DNA from: JBATTK01 sp049670505
Lineage (GTDB): Bacteria > Bacteroidota > Bacteroidia > Flavobacteriales > Flavobacteriaceae
Assembly (NCBI GenBank): GCA_049670505.1
Contig: JBATTK010000130.1
Span: 1-52,664, forward strand
Reading direction: 5' to 3'
Length of the DNA stretch: 52,664 nucleotides
Under the pieces are notes generated by a model. It made no database searches and was not told the DNA's origin. It was given only the letters and a program-made list of their open reading frames with translations. This document shows, in pieces, positions 17,615-25,626 of the stretch (position 1 is its first letter; each line of letters opens with the position of its first letter). Both the position numbers and the translations under genes were made by a program.

Positions 17615-19252
17615 ATGTCACAGACCAAGTATATTTTCGTTACGGGAGGCGTTACCTCTTCTTTGGGAAAAGGTATTATCGCCGCTTCGTTGGCCAAGCT
17701 ATTACAAGCCCGAGGTTATAACACCACTATTCAAAAATTAGACCCTTATATTAACGTTGACCCGGGTACGCTGAATCCCTATGAACATGGAGAATGCTAT
17801 GTTACCGATGATGGGGCGGAAACCGACTTGGATCTAGGGCACTATGAGCGTTTTTTGAACGTGAGGACTTCGCAGGCCAACAATGTGACCACGGGAAGAA
17901 TATACCAAAGTGTTATTGAAAAGGAACGCAGGGGCGAGTTTTTAGGAAAGACCGTCCAAGTAGTCCCACATATCACTAACGAAATAAAGGAACGTATACA
18001 GATATTAGGGAATAGCGGTGAATATGATATTGTTATTACCGAAATAGGCGGTACGGTAGGGGATATTGAATCTTTACCCTATATAGAGGCCGTACGTCAA
18101 TTGTTGTGGGAATTGGGGGATAATAATGGTATAGTAATCCACCTGACTCTAGTCCCGTTTCTTTCCGCTGCAGGGGAATTAAAGACCAAACCCACCCAGC
18201 ACTCGGTGAAAACATTAATGGAAAGTGGTATCAAAGCGGATATTTTGGTATGTAGGACCGAACATCATATTTCGGATGACCTTAAAGAAAAATTGGCCCT
18301 GTTCTGTAATGTGAAACGGTCTGCGGTTATACAATCTATTGATGCCTCTACCATTTACGATGTGCCTATAATGATGCAGGATGAGGGTCTGGACAAGGTC
18401 GCGCTCCAGAAATTGGCGTTACCGGATAACTCATTGCCGGACCTTACCCAATGGAACGAGTTTTTAGATCGCCATAAAAATCCCGGACATGAAGTTACTA
18501 TTGGACTTATAGGTAAATATGTAGAACTTCAGGATTCCTACAAATCCATATTGGAATCATTTATCCATGCCGGTGCCATGAACGAGGTAAAGGTGAATGT
18601 ACGATCTATACATTCCGAACATATTACGGATATTAATTTTGATAGGAAAATGAAGGGTCTCGATGGGATTCTCGTTGCTCCCGGTTTTGGCGAACGGGGC
18701 ATAGAGGGGAAAATTAAGGCCGTACAATACGCTAGGGAAAATGGAATTCCCTTTCTGGGAATTTGTTTGGGGATGCAAATGGCGGTCATAGAATATGCTA
18801 GAAATGTGCTTGGATTCAACGATGCCAATTCTACGGAAATGAACGAGGATACTCCACATCCTGTCATTAGTTTAATGGAGGCCCAAAAGACCATTACCAA
18901 TAAAGGAGGGACCATGCGCCTAGGTGCTTGGGATTGCGAATTAATGAAAGGAAGTTTGGTGCAGGAAGTATATCGTGGGGAAACGGCCATTTCGGAGCGG
19001 CATCGCCACCGTTTTGAATTTAACAATGTGTATAAGGAGCAATTGGAAAAGGCAGGGCTTGTGGCTTCAGGCATCAATATGGAAACAGGATTGGTAGAAA
19101 TTGTTGAACTACCCTCCCATCCATGGTTCGTAGGCGTACAGTACCATCCGGAATATAAAAGCACGGTCGCCAATCCGCATCCGCTTTTTGTCGGTTTCAT
19201 AAAAGCTGTCCTACAGCACAAAAAGCAACAATCTAATGCCAGTTTGGCATAA
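17615..19252 (+). CDS. pyrG: CTP synthase
   Basis: Makes CTP from UTP, ATP and glutamine. The 545 residues are standard. The N-terminal synthase domain opens with KYIFVTGGVTSSLGKG (P-loop) and contains DPYINVDPGTLNPYEHGE. The C-terminal class I amidotransferase has the nucleophile Cys in FLGICLGMQ and the His/Glu pair in VQYHPEY. An in-frame ATG at 17567 would add 16 residues unlike the family; the ATG at 17615 gives the universal MSQTKYIFVTGG start. yidC follows on the same strand after 77 bp. Confidence 0.98.
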   Translation: MSQTKYIFVTGGVTSSLGKGIIAASLAKLLQARGYNTTIQKLDPYINVDPGTLNPYEHGECYVTDDGAETDLDLGHYERFLNVRTSQANNVTTGRIYQSVIEKERRGEFLGKTVQVVPHITNEIKERIQILGNSGEYDIVITEIGGTVGDIESLPYIEAVRQLLWELGDNNGIVIHLTLVPFLSAAGELKTKPTQHSVKTLMESGIKADILVCRTEHHISDDLKEKLALFCNVKRSAVIQSIDASTIYDVPIMMQDEGLDKVALQKLALPDNSLPDLTQWNEFLDRHKNPGHEVTIGLIGKYVELQDSYKSILESFIHAGAMNEVKVNVRSIHSEHITDINFDRKMKGLDGILVAPGFGERGIEGKIKAVQYARENGIPFLGICLGMQMAVIEYARNVLGFNDANSTEMNEDTPHPVISLMEAQKTITNKGGTMRLGAWDCELMKGSLVQEVYRGETAISERHRHRFEFNNVYKEQLEKAGLVASGINMETGLVEIVELPSHPWFVGVQYHPEYKSTVANPHPLFVGFIKAVLQHKKQQSNASLA

Positions 19253-19276
19253 ACTCCGCAATTGGACATATATTTG
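19243..19276 (+). promoter_or_regulatory. promoter of yidC
   Basis: TTTG at 19243-19246 (inside the end of pyrG) and TATATTTG at 19269-19276, separated by 22 bp, match the Bacteroidota -33/-7 consensus well. This would give yidC its own promoter with a leader of roughly 50 nt. Confidence 0.6.
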
Positions 19277-19329
19277 CGTACTTAAAAAAAATTCGAACTA
19301 CGAAGCGTTATACAAATTAGCTTATCCAG

Positions 19330-21186
19330 ATGGAAGAAAAGAAACTAGATATAAATTCTATAATCGGCTTTGTGCTTATTTTTGGAATACTCATTTATAT
19401 GTTTTACCAAAATCAGCCAACCCCTGAAGAGATAGCCACCAAAAAAGCGGAGCAGGAACAGGTGGAGGCCGATAAAAAAGAAGCGTCTCCCGAGAAGAAT
19501 GATGCCGTTGTCCCTGCCCAAACAATCGATTTTCAAGATTCCACAACTGTTGCCAATTACAAGAGCACTTTAGGGGCCTTTGGTTTTACGACCGCTTCGG
19601 ATGCCAACACCATACTGGAGAACGATCTGGTGCATCTTAAGATCAGTAATAAAGGAGGGCAAATTGTAGAGGCCAAAATGAAAAATTTTGTCACCTATGA
19701 TTCGGTCCCTGTATATTTGGTGAAAGATGGCAATGCCAATTTTACATTGAATTTTTCTACGTCCAATAATAGGGTCCTCAGTACTAAAGATTTGTTTTTT
19801 GAGCCCACTCTTAGCGAAAATGACGGAAACCAGATACTATCCATGAAGGCAAAGGTATCTGCCAACCAGTTTTTGGAGTATCGTTACGAAATGAGACCAG
19901 ATGATTATTTGGTCGATTTTACGATTCGCTCCCAAGGTTTAAACGGTGTTATTAACGATGCCACACCTATTCAGTTGGATTGGAAACTTAGGGGAATCCG
20001 CCACAATAAAAGTATTCAATACGAAAACCGGTATACGCGTTTGACCTATAACCATGAAGATGGAAAAATCAGTAAGCTCTCCGAGGGTAGTGATGATGAA
20101 GAGACCGAGGAGCAAATAAAATGGCTATCCTATCGGCAACATTTTTTCAGTTCCATATTGGCTACGGATACGCCGCTTAAGACAGCCGAACTCACCTCAA
20201 AAAACCTAGTTGAAGATGAGGACAAGGCTACCGGATTTACAAAGGAATATAGTTCCTTGGCCCCTTTACAGTTGGCCGGAGGAGAACTTTCGTATACTAT
20301 GCATTGGTACTATGGACCTACGGATGTAAAAGTCCTGTCGCAATATAAAGAATTGGGCCTAGCGGATTCCATACCCTTCGGATGGGGAATTTTCGGATGG
20401 ATCAATCGCTATGTGTTCACTCCCTTCTATACGTTTTTGAGTTCTTTTTTACCCTATGGTATAGCCATTGTAGTTATGACCATCCTGGTCCGTTTAGCCA
20501 TGTCCCCAGTGACCTATAAGTCGTATTTGTCACAGGCAAAGATGAAGGTCTTAAAACCTGAGATTACGGAATTGGGCGAGAAATTCAAGGACAACGCCAT
20601 GAAGAAGCAACAGGAAACCATGAAATTGTACAACAAGGCAGGGGTGAGTCCTATGAGCGGATGTATACCCGCCGTATTGCAACTACCCATCTTTTATGCC
20701 CTGTTCATGTTTTTTCCGACCTCTTTTGCATTACGGCAAAAATCGTTCCTATGGGCGGAGGACCTCTCTTCCTATGATACTATTTTTAATTTACCCTTCA
20801 GTATTCCGTTTTACGGAGATCACGTGAGTTTGTTTCCCATACTGGCATCGGTCGCTATTTTCTTTTATATGATGATGACCACGGGGCAGAATATGCAAAC
20901 ACAGCCGGGAATGCCCAATATGAAATTCATCATGTATTTATCTCCCTTATTGATGCTGTTTTTCTTTAATAACTATGCCAGCGGCCTGAGCTTGTATTAC
21001 TTCGTTTCCAACCTCATTACAATTTTCATTATGTTGGCGATAAAGAAATTTATCCTGAACGAGGATAAAATTCATGCCCAGATACAGGAAAATAAAAAGA
21101 AACCCAAGAAGGAAAACAAGTTTCAGAAGAAGATGCGCGAGGTCATGGAACAGGCCGAAGCCAATAAAAAAACCGGAAAGCGATAA
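19330..21186 (+). CDS. yidC: membrane protein insertase YidC
   Basis: Inserts and folds inner-membrane proteins, with or without SecYEG. It has the Gram-negative architecture in 618 residues: an N-terminal helix (IIGFVLIFGILIYMFY, residues 10-25), an acidic Lys/Glu linker, a large periplasmic beta domain (about 60-350), then five conserved helices beginning at YGIAIVVMTILVRLAMSPV. The cytoplasmic SQAKMKVLKPE coiled coil and GVSPMSGCIPAVLQLPIFYALF follow. The Lys-rich tail (from about 575) is the ribosome-binding extension common in Bacteroidota YidC. Confidence 0.97.
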   Translation: MEEKKLDINSIIGFVLIFGILIYMFYQNQPTPEEIATKKAEQEQVEADKKEASPEKNDAVVPAQTIDFQDSTTVANYKSTLGAFGFTTASDANTILENDLVHLKISNKGGQIVEAKMKNFVTYDSVPVYLVKDGNANFTLNFSTSNNRVLSTKDLFFEPTLSENDGNQILSMKAKVSANQFLEYRYEMRPDDYLVDFTIRSQGLNGVINDATPIQLDWKLRGIRHNKSIQYENRYTRLTYNHEDGKISKLSEGSDDEETEEQIKWLSYRQHFFSSILATDTPLKTAELTSKNLVEDEDKATGFTKEYSSLAPLQLAGGELSYTMHWYYGPTDVKVLSQYKELGLADSIPFGWGIFGWINRYVFTPFYTFLSSFLPYGIAIVVMTILVRLAMSPVTYKSYLSQAKMKVLKPEITELGEKFKDNAMKKQQETMKLYNKAGVSPMSGCIPAVLQLPIFYALFMFFPTSFALRQKSFLWAEDLSSYDTIFNLPFSIPFYGDHVSLFPILASVAIFFYMMMTTGQNMQTQPGMPNMKFIMYLSPLLMLFFFNNYASGLSLYYFVSNLITIFIMLAIKKFILNEDKIHAQIQENKKKPKKENKFQKKMREVMEQAEANKKTGKR

Positions 21187-21324
21187 GATTTTGAGATCTA
21201 TTTTTTATCGTTGATTGAAACTCTGCCTTCCGCAGGCAGTTCTGGTTGCCGTCCTTTAGATATGCATCTTAAGTGCAAGACTTTCAGTTTCTACAAAAGT
21301 ATTGAATGTTTGACCATATGTGCC

Positions 21325-21401
21325 TTCGATACAATCGCAGGCGATCACTCAGGCTCCCAAGTATGGTCATTGAGTGATTTCCACGTGGAAATCGTATCGA
21401 A
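21325..21401. repeat. cloverleaf-like structured repeat, copy 1
   Basis: Outer stem TTCGATAC (21325-21332) / GTATCGAA (21394-21401) encloses three hairpins almost without gaps: ATCGC/GCGAT (21334-21345), CACTCA/TGAGTG (21346-21351 with 21371-21376), and GATTTCCAC/GTGGAAATC (21376-21393). It is homologous to 30156-30233, where each stem is kept despite base changes. It may act as RNA or as a DNA cruciform; origin unknown. It is not a tRNA. Confidence 0.7.
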
Positions 21402-21409
21402 ATGACATT

Positions 21410-21550
21410 CCAGCTTCCAGTTTCCAGTTTCCGGTTTTTTCTTCTTTTATCTTTTGTCTTCGGTCTTTGGAAAGATAGTCTTCGGCAGGCAGTGACGGTA
21501 GTCCGTGGTCATATCGTTTCCAGCATCCAGTTATCCAACGGCAAGGCCCC
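21410..21550. repeat. degenerate heptanucleotide array, copy 1
   Basis: Starting 8 bp after the folded element, the sequence reads in 7-base units: CCAGCTT, CCAGTTT, CCAGTTT, CCGGTTT, TTTCTTC, TTTTATC, TTTTGTC, TTCGGTC. The units then become more degenerate, with CC-AG units reappearing at about 21521-21537. Confidence 0.6.
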
Positions 21551-21683
21551 ACTATTAACGGCTAACAAAAACAATCTTTTTACAATCTTCTGTGTGCAAC
21601 AGTTTCTTGTATATTTTAGCTATTGATTAAACCTTTTTTAAAAGGGGTTGTCAAAAGAGCATACTATTAAAATCTAAAAAGTA

Positions 21684-22250
21684 ATGAAACAGCTAAAATA
21701 TGTAATCGGTTTATTTCTGATACTCTTTTTTTTCCCTTCACTTAAAGTCGAGGCGCGGGAGGCAAGAGCATCAAGCAGTACCGTTGTACAGGTAGATCCG
21801 GCAACCAAACGAAAAGTAAGGCGAAAAAGACGGAGGGTTAGGCGAAGAGTGAAACGTAGAACACTTAGGCGTTTGCCGGCTAATACCAGAGCGGTCGTGT
21901 TTAGAAATGTTTCGTATTATCCCGTTAACGGTATGTATTACCTTAACAGAAGGGGAGCTTATGTAAGAACATTTCCGCCGCGAGGATTTCGAACAAGGAC
22001 CATACCCGGAACTTTTACCCGACTTATGGTAAGGGGTTCGGCCTATGCGTATACACAAGGGGTATTTTATCAGCAAATGGAAGATGGGGCATATGAGATA
22101 GTGGCGCCCCCTACCGGCGCTATCATAGAACAACTTCCCGAAGATGCCGAAGAAATAGATTTTGATGGTATTCCAACCTATGAACTTAATGAGACCTTAT
22201 ACAGGGCCATTGAAGATGGATATGAAGTAATAGGGGAGTCGGGGTTATAA
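21684..22250 (+). CDS. exported DUF6515 family protein
   Basis: A 188-residue exported protein: signal peptide about residues 1-24, then an Arg/Lys-rich stretch (VRRKRRRVRRRVKRR, about 45-59). Then come the DUF6515-type repeats in which aromatic GxxYY or GVFYQ strands alternate with APPTGAIIEQLPEDA. Such modules are common in Bacteroidota envelope proteins; function unknown. The highly basic segment after the signal could bind anionic polymers such as LPS or nucleic acid, which is inference only. Monocistronic, with a terminator starting 2 bp after its stop. Confidence 0.75.
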   Translation: MKQLKYVIGLFLILFFFPSLKVEAREARASSSTVVQVDPATKRKVRRKRRRVRRRVKRRTLRRLPANTRAVVFRNVSYYPVNGMYYLNRRGAYVRTFPPRGFRTRTIPGTFTRLMVRGSAYAYTQGVFYQQMEDGAYEIVAPPTGAIIEQLPEDAEEIDFDGIPTYELNETLYRAIEDGYEVIGESGL

Positions 22251-22251
22251 A

Positions 22252-22280
22252 AAACCCAACCGTAAGGTTGGGCTTTTCTT
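22252..22280 (+). terminator. terminator of the DUF6515 gene
   Basis: Stem CCCAACC (22255-22261) / GGTTGGG (22266-22272), loop GTAA, then CTTTTCTT. The sequence GGGTTTGGTTTGGT just downstream (about 22292-22305) is shared with 9276-9288. Confidence 0.75.
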
Positions 22281-22431
22281 CCACATTAAGTGGGTTTGGT
22301 TTGGTAAGATTTGGGACTTCAAAAATGCTATATAAATCAAGTAAAACAAAAGAATAGTTGTAAAGTGTCCATTTTTGTATGCTAACCTTTTCCAGCATGA
22401 TGTATGATTTTTTGCAGACCTTAAAAAAACT

Positions 22432-22462
22432 AAAAAACTCCCTTGGATTTCCAGGGGAGTTT
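22432..22462 (-). terminator. terminator of the two-domain fasciclin gene
   Basis: Twelve-base-pair stem AAACTCCCTTGG (22435-22446) / CCAGGGGAGTTT (22451-22462) with one G-T wobble and loop ATTT, followed on the minus strand by a T run (complement of 22432-22437). Confidence 0.75.
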
Positions 22463-22513
22463 GCGTAATAAAGCATAGCTTTTATCAAAGCGGATGGATA
22501 AACTTTCTTGTCT

Positions 22514-23512
22514 TTAATTCGTGGTATCCGGAATCAGTACCCTAGTGATAACATGGATAACACCATTGCTACCTTGAATATTGGCTACCTGTATATTGGC
22601 ATCGGTATTTCCAGCGCCGTCTACAATTCCTATGCTAGATCCAAAAATATTGAAGGACAAAGTATCTCCTTCCAAGGTTGCCGGGGATTCTAGGCCATCC
22701 GTTATGGAGGAGGCAAGTATGTTGGTTCCACCTATGACATGATGTCCTAAAACGGCCGTCAATAATGTCTCGTCAATATCATCTACCGTATCCCAATCCG
22801 AGTTGCCCGCGAATAAAGTATCGAAAGCGGCATCGGTCGGCGCAAATACGGTATACAAACCTGATTCCCTGAGTACGGTTACAAAATCCGTGTCCGGCGT
22901 TGCAGTGGTCAGGGCCGTAACCAAATCACCAAAATTAGGATTTGTAGTTACAATATCCACTACATCGGGTATCTCTATAACAGCATCTACAATATGAATG
23001 GTTCCATTACTGGCGGTGATATCTTCCTGTATCACATCGGATTGCCCGTTGAACGTTATTTCGGACGAATCGGTATCGAAATAGATACTTATTCTCGTTT
23101 GGTCAATAGGGCCACTTGCATTGGTAGAAGCATAACCTGAGAGAGAGCTTATTAGGTTTGCGGAACGTATTTCACCTGTAATCACATGGTTCAATAATAC
23201 CTGCTCTAATACATCAGTGGGAATATCACTTAATTCCTGGCCATCCAAAAAGGTAGCAAATGCCTCATTGGTAGGTGCCAGAACCGTAAATGGCCCGTTT
23301 CCTTGCAGAATTGTGGGCAGGTCTCCATCCGCTGCTTCCAAGGCCGCGACCAAACTACTTAAATTAGTATTGGCCTGTGCCAATTGAACAATGTTTTCTT
23401 CAGGTCTTGGAATTCCATTATCGTCGTCATTAAGACAGGAAATAGTAATTGAAGCTACTAGGATTAGAATAAAGGCATTTTTTAATTTGAGGATTTTTTT
23501 CATGATTTTCAT
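22514..23512 (-). CDS. surface lipoprotein with two fasciclin (FAS1) domains
   Basis: A 332-residue lipoprotein with two FAS1 domains, about residues 42-185 and 190-330. Each has the H1 motif (PFTVLAPTNEAF; YTVFAPTDAAF) and the H2 motif (SNGTIHIVDAVI; SNGVIHVITRVL). The signal peptide ends ITISC with lipid Cys26, followed by LNDDDNG. Acidic residues just after the Cys resemble the export signal that sends Bacteroidota lipoproteins to the cell surface. FAS1 domains mediate adhesion in many organisms; a role in surface or biofilm adhesion is inferred. First of three related genes in a row. An alternative start lies at 23503. Confidence 0.88.
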   Translation of the reverse strand: MKIMKKILKLKNAFILILVASITISCLNDDDNGIPRPEENIVQLAQANTNLSSLVAALEAADGDLPTILQGNGPFTVLAPTNEAFATFLDGQELSDIPTDVLEQVLLNHVITGEIRSANLISSLSGYASTNASGPIDQTRISIYFDTDSSEITFNGQSDVIQEDITASNGTIHIVDAVIEIPDVVDIVTTNPNFGDLVTALTTATPDTDFVTVLRESGLYTVFAPTDAAFDTLFAGNSDWDTVDDIDETLLTAVLGHHVIGGTNILASSITDGLESPATLEGDTLSFNIFGSSIGIVDGAGNTDANIQVANIQGSNGVIHVITRVLIPDTTN

Positions 23513-23609
23513 TTTTAGAATTTCGTATTCTGTTCAAAGATTAAATGTGAAATAGATGTAAATATTGTGTTTAGCATACCCTTGGAGGCCGTTTTATGAT
23601 AATTTTAAT

Positions 23610-23636
23610 ATCGATAAAAGGTTGTATTTTATCGAT
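23610..23636. promoter_or_regulatory. ten-base-pair inverted repeat upstream of a fasciclin gene
   Basis: ATCGATAAAA (23610-23619) and TTTTATCGAT (23627-23636) are perfect inverted repeats with a 7-base spacer, about 100 bp before the start codon. This could be an operator or an mRNA leader hairpin. Confidence 0.4.
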
Positions 23637-23790
23637 GAAATCAACGTTTTGTCTATTTCACAACGACTACCTTAACGGACGGGAAGTGATGGGATTGGTT
23701 GCGCCTTTTTAAGATAAATTTAACAAAATATAGCGTTTGCAGTGTCTAATGCCATAACCGGAATAGGTATGTATTCCCGATGGTATAGAT

Positions 23791-23822
23791 AAAAAAAGGG
23801 CTCCCAACGGGAGCCCTTTTTT
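23791..23822 (-). terminator. terminator of the three-domain fasciclin gene
   Basis: Eight-base-pair GC-rich stem GGGCTCCC (23798-23805) / GGGAGCCC (23809-23816), loop AAC, with A7 and T6 flanks, so it is effective on both strands. It lies 40 bp past the stop at 23862. Confidence 0.85.
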
Positions 23823-23861
23823 CCATATGCATCATGGATAGTAATCCATCATTGATATGGA

Positions 23862-25262
23862 TTAGTTCATAGTATCTGGAAGAAGTACGGTATTCACAAC
23901 ATGGATAACTCCGTTGCCAGCCTGTACATCTACAGCTATGATTCCTATACCTGTATTACCTGCACCGTCCGTTACATCGGCAATATTACCATCGGTACCG
24001 GGCAAAGTAATATCAAAGGTATCCCCTTCCAAAGTAGCCGGTGTAGTAGTAGTTCCGTCTACTGTTAAATCTCCGGACCGAATATTGTTACCTGCCACTA
24101 CGTGATGCTGTAATATAGGAGTCAAAGCAGCTTCCTCGGGTATGGAAGCCAACGCTGCAAAAGCATCGTTAGTAGGTGCGAATACGGTAAATGGAGCCGG
24201 ATTCGTGCCGGTAGGAGTACTTAACACTGCACCAAAATCCGTAGCGGGTGTTAAGGTCGTCAAGGCTTCAAGCAAGGTAGAGAAATTTGGATCCGCGGCC
24301 GCGAAAGTGACTACGGTAGGAATATCGATAACCGCATCAACGGCATGGATTACGCCATTGGTAGCGATTACATCTGGCACCGCAACGCTACTGACGCCAT
24401 TAATCCTAACACCATCGGCCGTATTGATATATAGACTTAGATTGTCCATATCCGCATTGGTAGCCGCGGTAGAAATATCATAACCGGTAGATAAACTAGT
24501 AGATAGGGCGGCTGCACCTACTACTACGTGATTGGACAATACATTGGCAATAGCATTATCCGCAGGATTGGTAAAGGCATCAAATGCCGCATTTACAGGA
24601 GCGAAAACGGTAAAATCCTCATCGGTAGTTGAAAGTAGGTCGGTAAAGGTAGTATTACCATCAGCTGTTAAGGCACCTACCAATGCCGATAGATCGGGAT
24701 TGGCTAAGGCATGGTCTACGATATTAGGTAATCCAATAACACCGTCCACAATATGTATCACTCCGTTAGAAGCGTTAATATCTTCGGTACTTATTACAGT
24801 AGCAACACCGTTGATTTCAACGCCACTGGAAGTATCTATAAAGAGGCTTAGGTTGGCACCGCCCACCCCGGCCGTGGACAAGGATGAAAGGTCATATCCT
24901 GTAGATAAACTGGTAGATGCATTTTCACCGGATACGACATGGTTCAGTAAGATATCCGTTAAAAGGTCTACAGGTACATCCTCTAGTTCGGCAAATTGGT
25001 TAGCATCCAAGAATGCTCTAAAAGCGGCATTTGTGGGAGCAAATACGGTAAAAGGTCCGTCTGCTTCCAAGGCACTTACTAAATTGGCCCGTTGAAGAGC
25101 GGCTACTAGGCTACTTAAATCATCGGTTGCTATGGCCAATTCTACAATATTAGACTCAGGTGTTTCTCCTGGTCCGTTATCATCATCGTCCGAGCAGGAA
25201 GCGGCGAAAATAAACAAGAGGGCCAGTGCTGAAATTTTAAGGATTTTCGGAAGTGTTTTCAT
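23862..25262 (-). CDS. surface lipoprotein with three fasciclin (FAS1) domains
   Basis: A 466-residue lipoprotein: lipid Cys23 in FAASCSDDDDNG. The Ser-Asp-Asp-Asp after Cys matches the surface-export signal described for Flavobacterium lipoproteins. Three FAS1 domains occupy roughly residues 40-180, 180-310 and 310-465. H1 motifs are PFTVFAPTNAAF, FTVFAPVNAAF and PFTVFAPTNDAF; each domain ends in NGVIHVVD-like H2. The last domain ends in LLPDTMN, parallel to LIPDTTN in the two-domain neighbour, which supports duplication. Own terminator, so probably its own transcript. Confidence 0.88.
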   Translation of the reverse strand: MKTLPKILKISALALLFIFAASCSDDDDNGPGETPESNIVELAIATDDLSSLVAALQRANLVSALEADGPFTVFAPTNAAFRAFLDANQFAELEDVPVDLLTDILLNHVVSGENASTSLSTGYDLSSLSTAGVGGANLSLFIDTSSGVEINGVATVISTEDINASNGVIHIVDGVIGLPNIVDHALANPDLSALVGALTADGNTTFTDLLSTTDEDFTVFAPVNAAFDAFTNPADNAIANVLSNHVVVGAAALSTSLSTGYDISTAATNADMDNLSLYINTADGVRINGVSSVAVPDVIATNGVIHAVDAVIDIPTVVTFAAADPNFSTLLEALTTLTPATDFGAVLSTPTGTNPAPFTVFAPTNDAFAALASIPEEAALTPILQHHVVAGNNIRSGDLTVDGTTTTPATLEGDTFDITLPGTDGNIADVTDGAGNTGIGIIAVDVQAGNGVIHVVNTVLLPDTMN

Positions 25263-25626
25263 GTTAATGTTTTAGAAATTTAATTAAACTGTTTAATTTA
25301 AAAATTTTAAAAATAGACAAAATGTAACATGTATAAAGCCGTATATCTATCACTATGCATTTTACAGTATATTTAAATATAGGAGTTATCAAAATTACAC
25401 CCGAAAGATACGAGAACTAAAGAAGGTTGCTTTTGTTTATTCTTATTTAATAAAAGTTTAACAAAATGAAGGTTTTATACGCTTAAAACCCTTCCTATAT
25501 TTGATACTATTTAATAAAAAATTAACATAAAGGGATGTCTATATATGATAGAAACCAAATACCGGGAACCTTTTGAGGTTCCCGGTATTTGAACATAACA
25601 GGATTATAAGCCTACAGCAAATAAAC
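25263..25626. other. 364-bp gap between fasciclin genes
   Basis: AT-rich. Holds a long hairpin at 25556-25591 and the presumed promoter of the three-domain gene. TATATTTG at about 25496-25503 fits a plus-strand -7 box but has no plus-strand gene after it. No protein gene seen. Confidence 0.5.
25556..25591 (-). terminator. 16-bp stem hairpin after the four-domain fasciclin gene
   Basis: CAAATACCGGGAACCT pairs perfectly with AGGTTCCCGGTATTTG around a 4-base loop. It lies 36 bp past the stop of the gene at 25627 and should end its transcript, although the following T run is short. Confidence 0.7.

Larger units (their letters stand above)
21187..21683. other. 497-bp intergenic region with folded and heptamer repeats
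   Basis: No protein gene is credible here. From left to right it holds a CTGCCT/AGGCAG hairpin (21223-21239), a four-way-junction element (21325-21401) and a heptamer tail (21410-21550). A TATATTTTAG (21610-21619) may be a weak -7 box for the DUF6515 gene. Confidence 0.5.
23513..23861. other. 349-bp gap upstream of the two-domain fasciclin gene
   Basis: Contains an inverted repeat at 23610-23636 (listed separately) and the terminator at 23791-23822 belonging to the next fasciclin gene. Otherwise AT-rich with no credible gene; presumably promoter and leader sequence. Confidence 0.5.

Noticed and set aside
21325..21401. Cloverleaf-like element as a tRNA or tRNA-like gene
   Set aside because: No T-loop TTCRANNC, no D-loop pattern, no acceptor end and wrong arm sizes.
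24532..25095. Long plus-strand open frames opposite the fasciclin genes (also 26150-27202)
   Set aside because: They are antisense to genes with clear lipoprotein signals and FAS1 motifs and have Ser/Val-rich composition typical of reverse frames.
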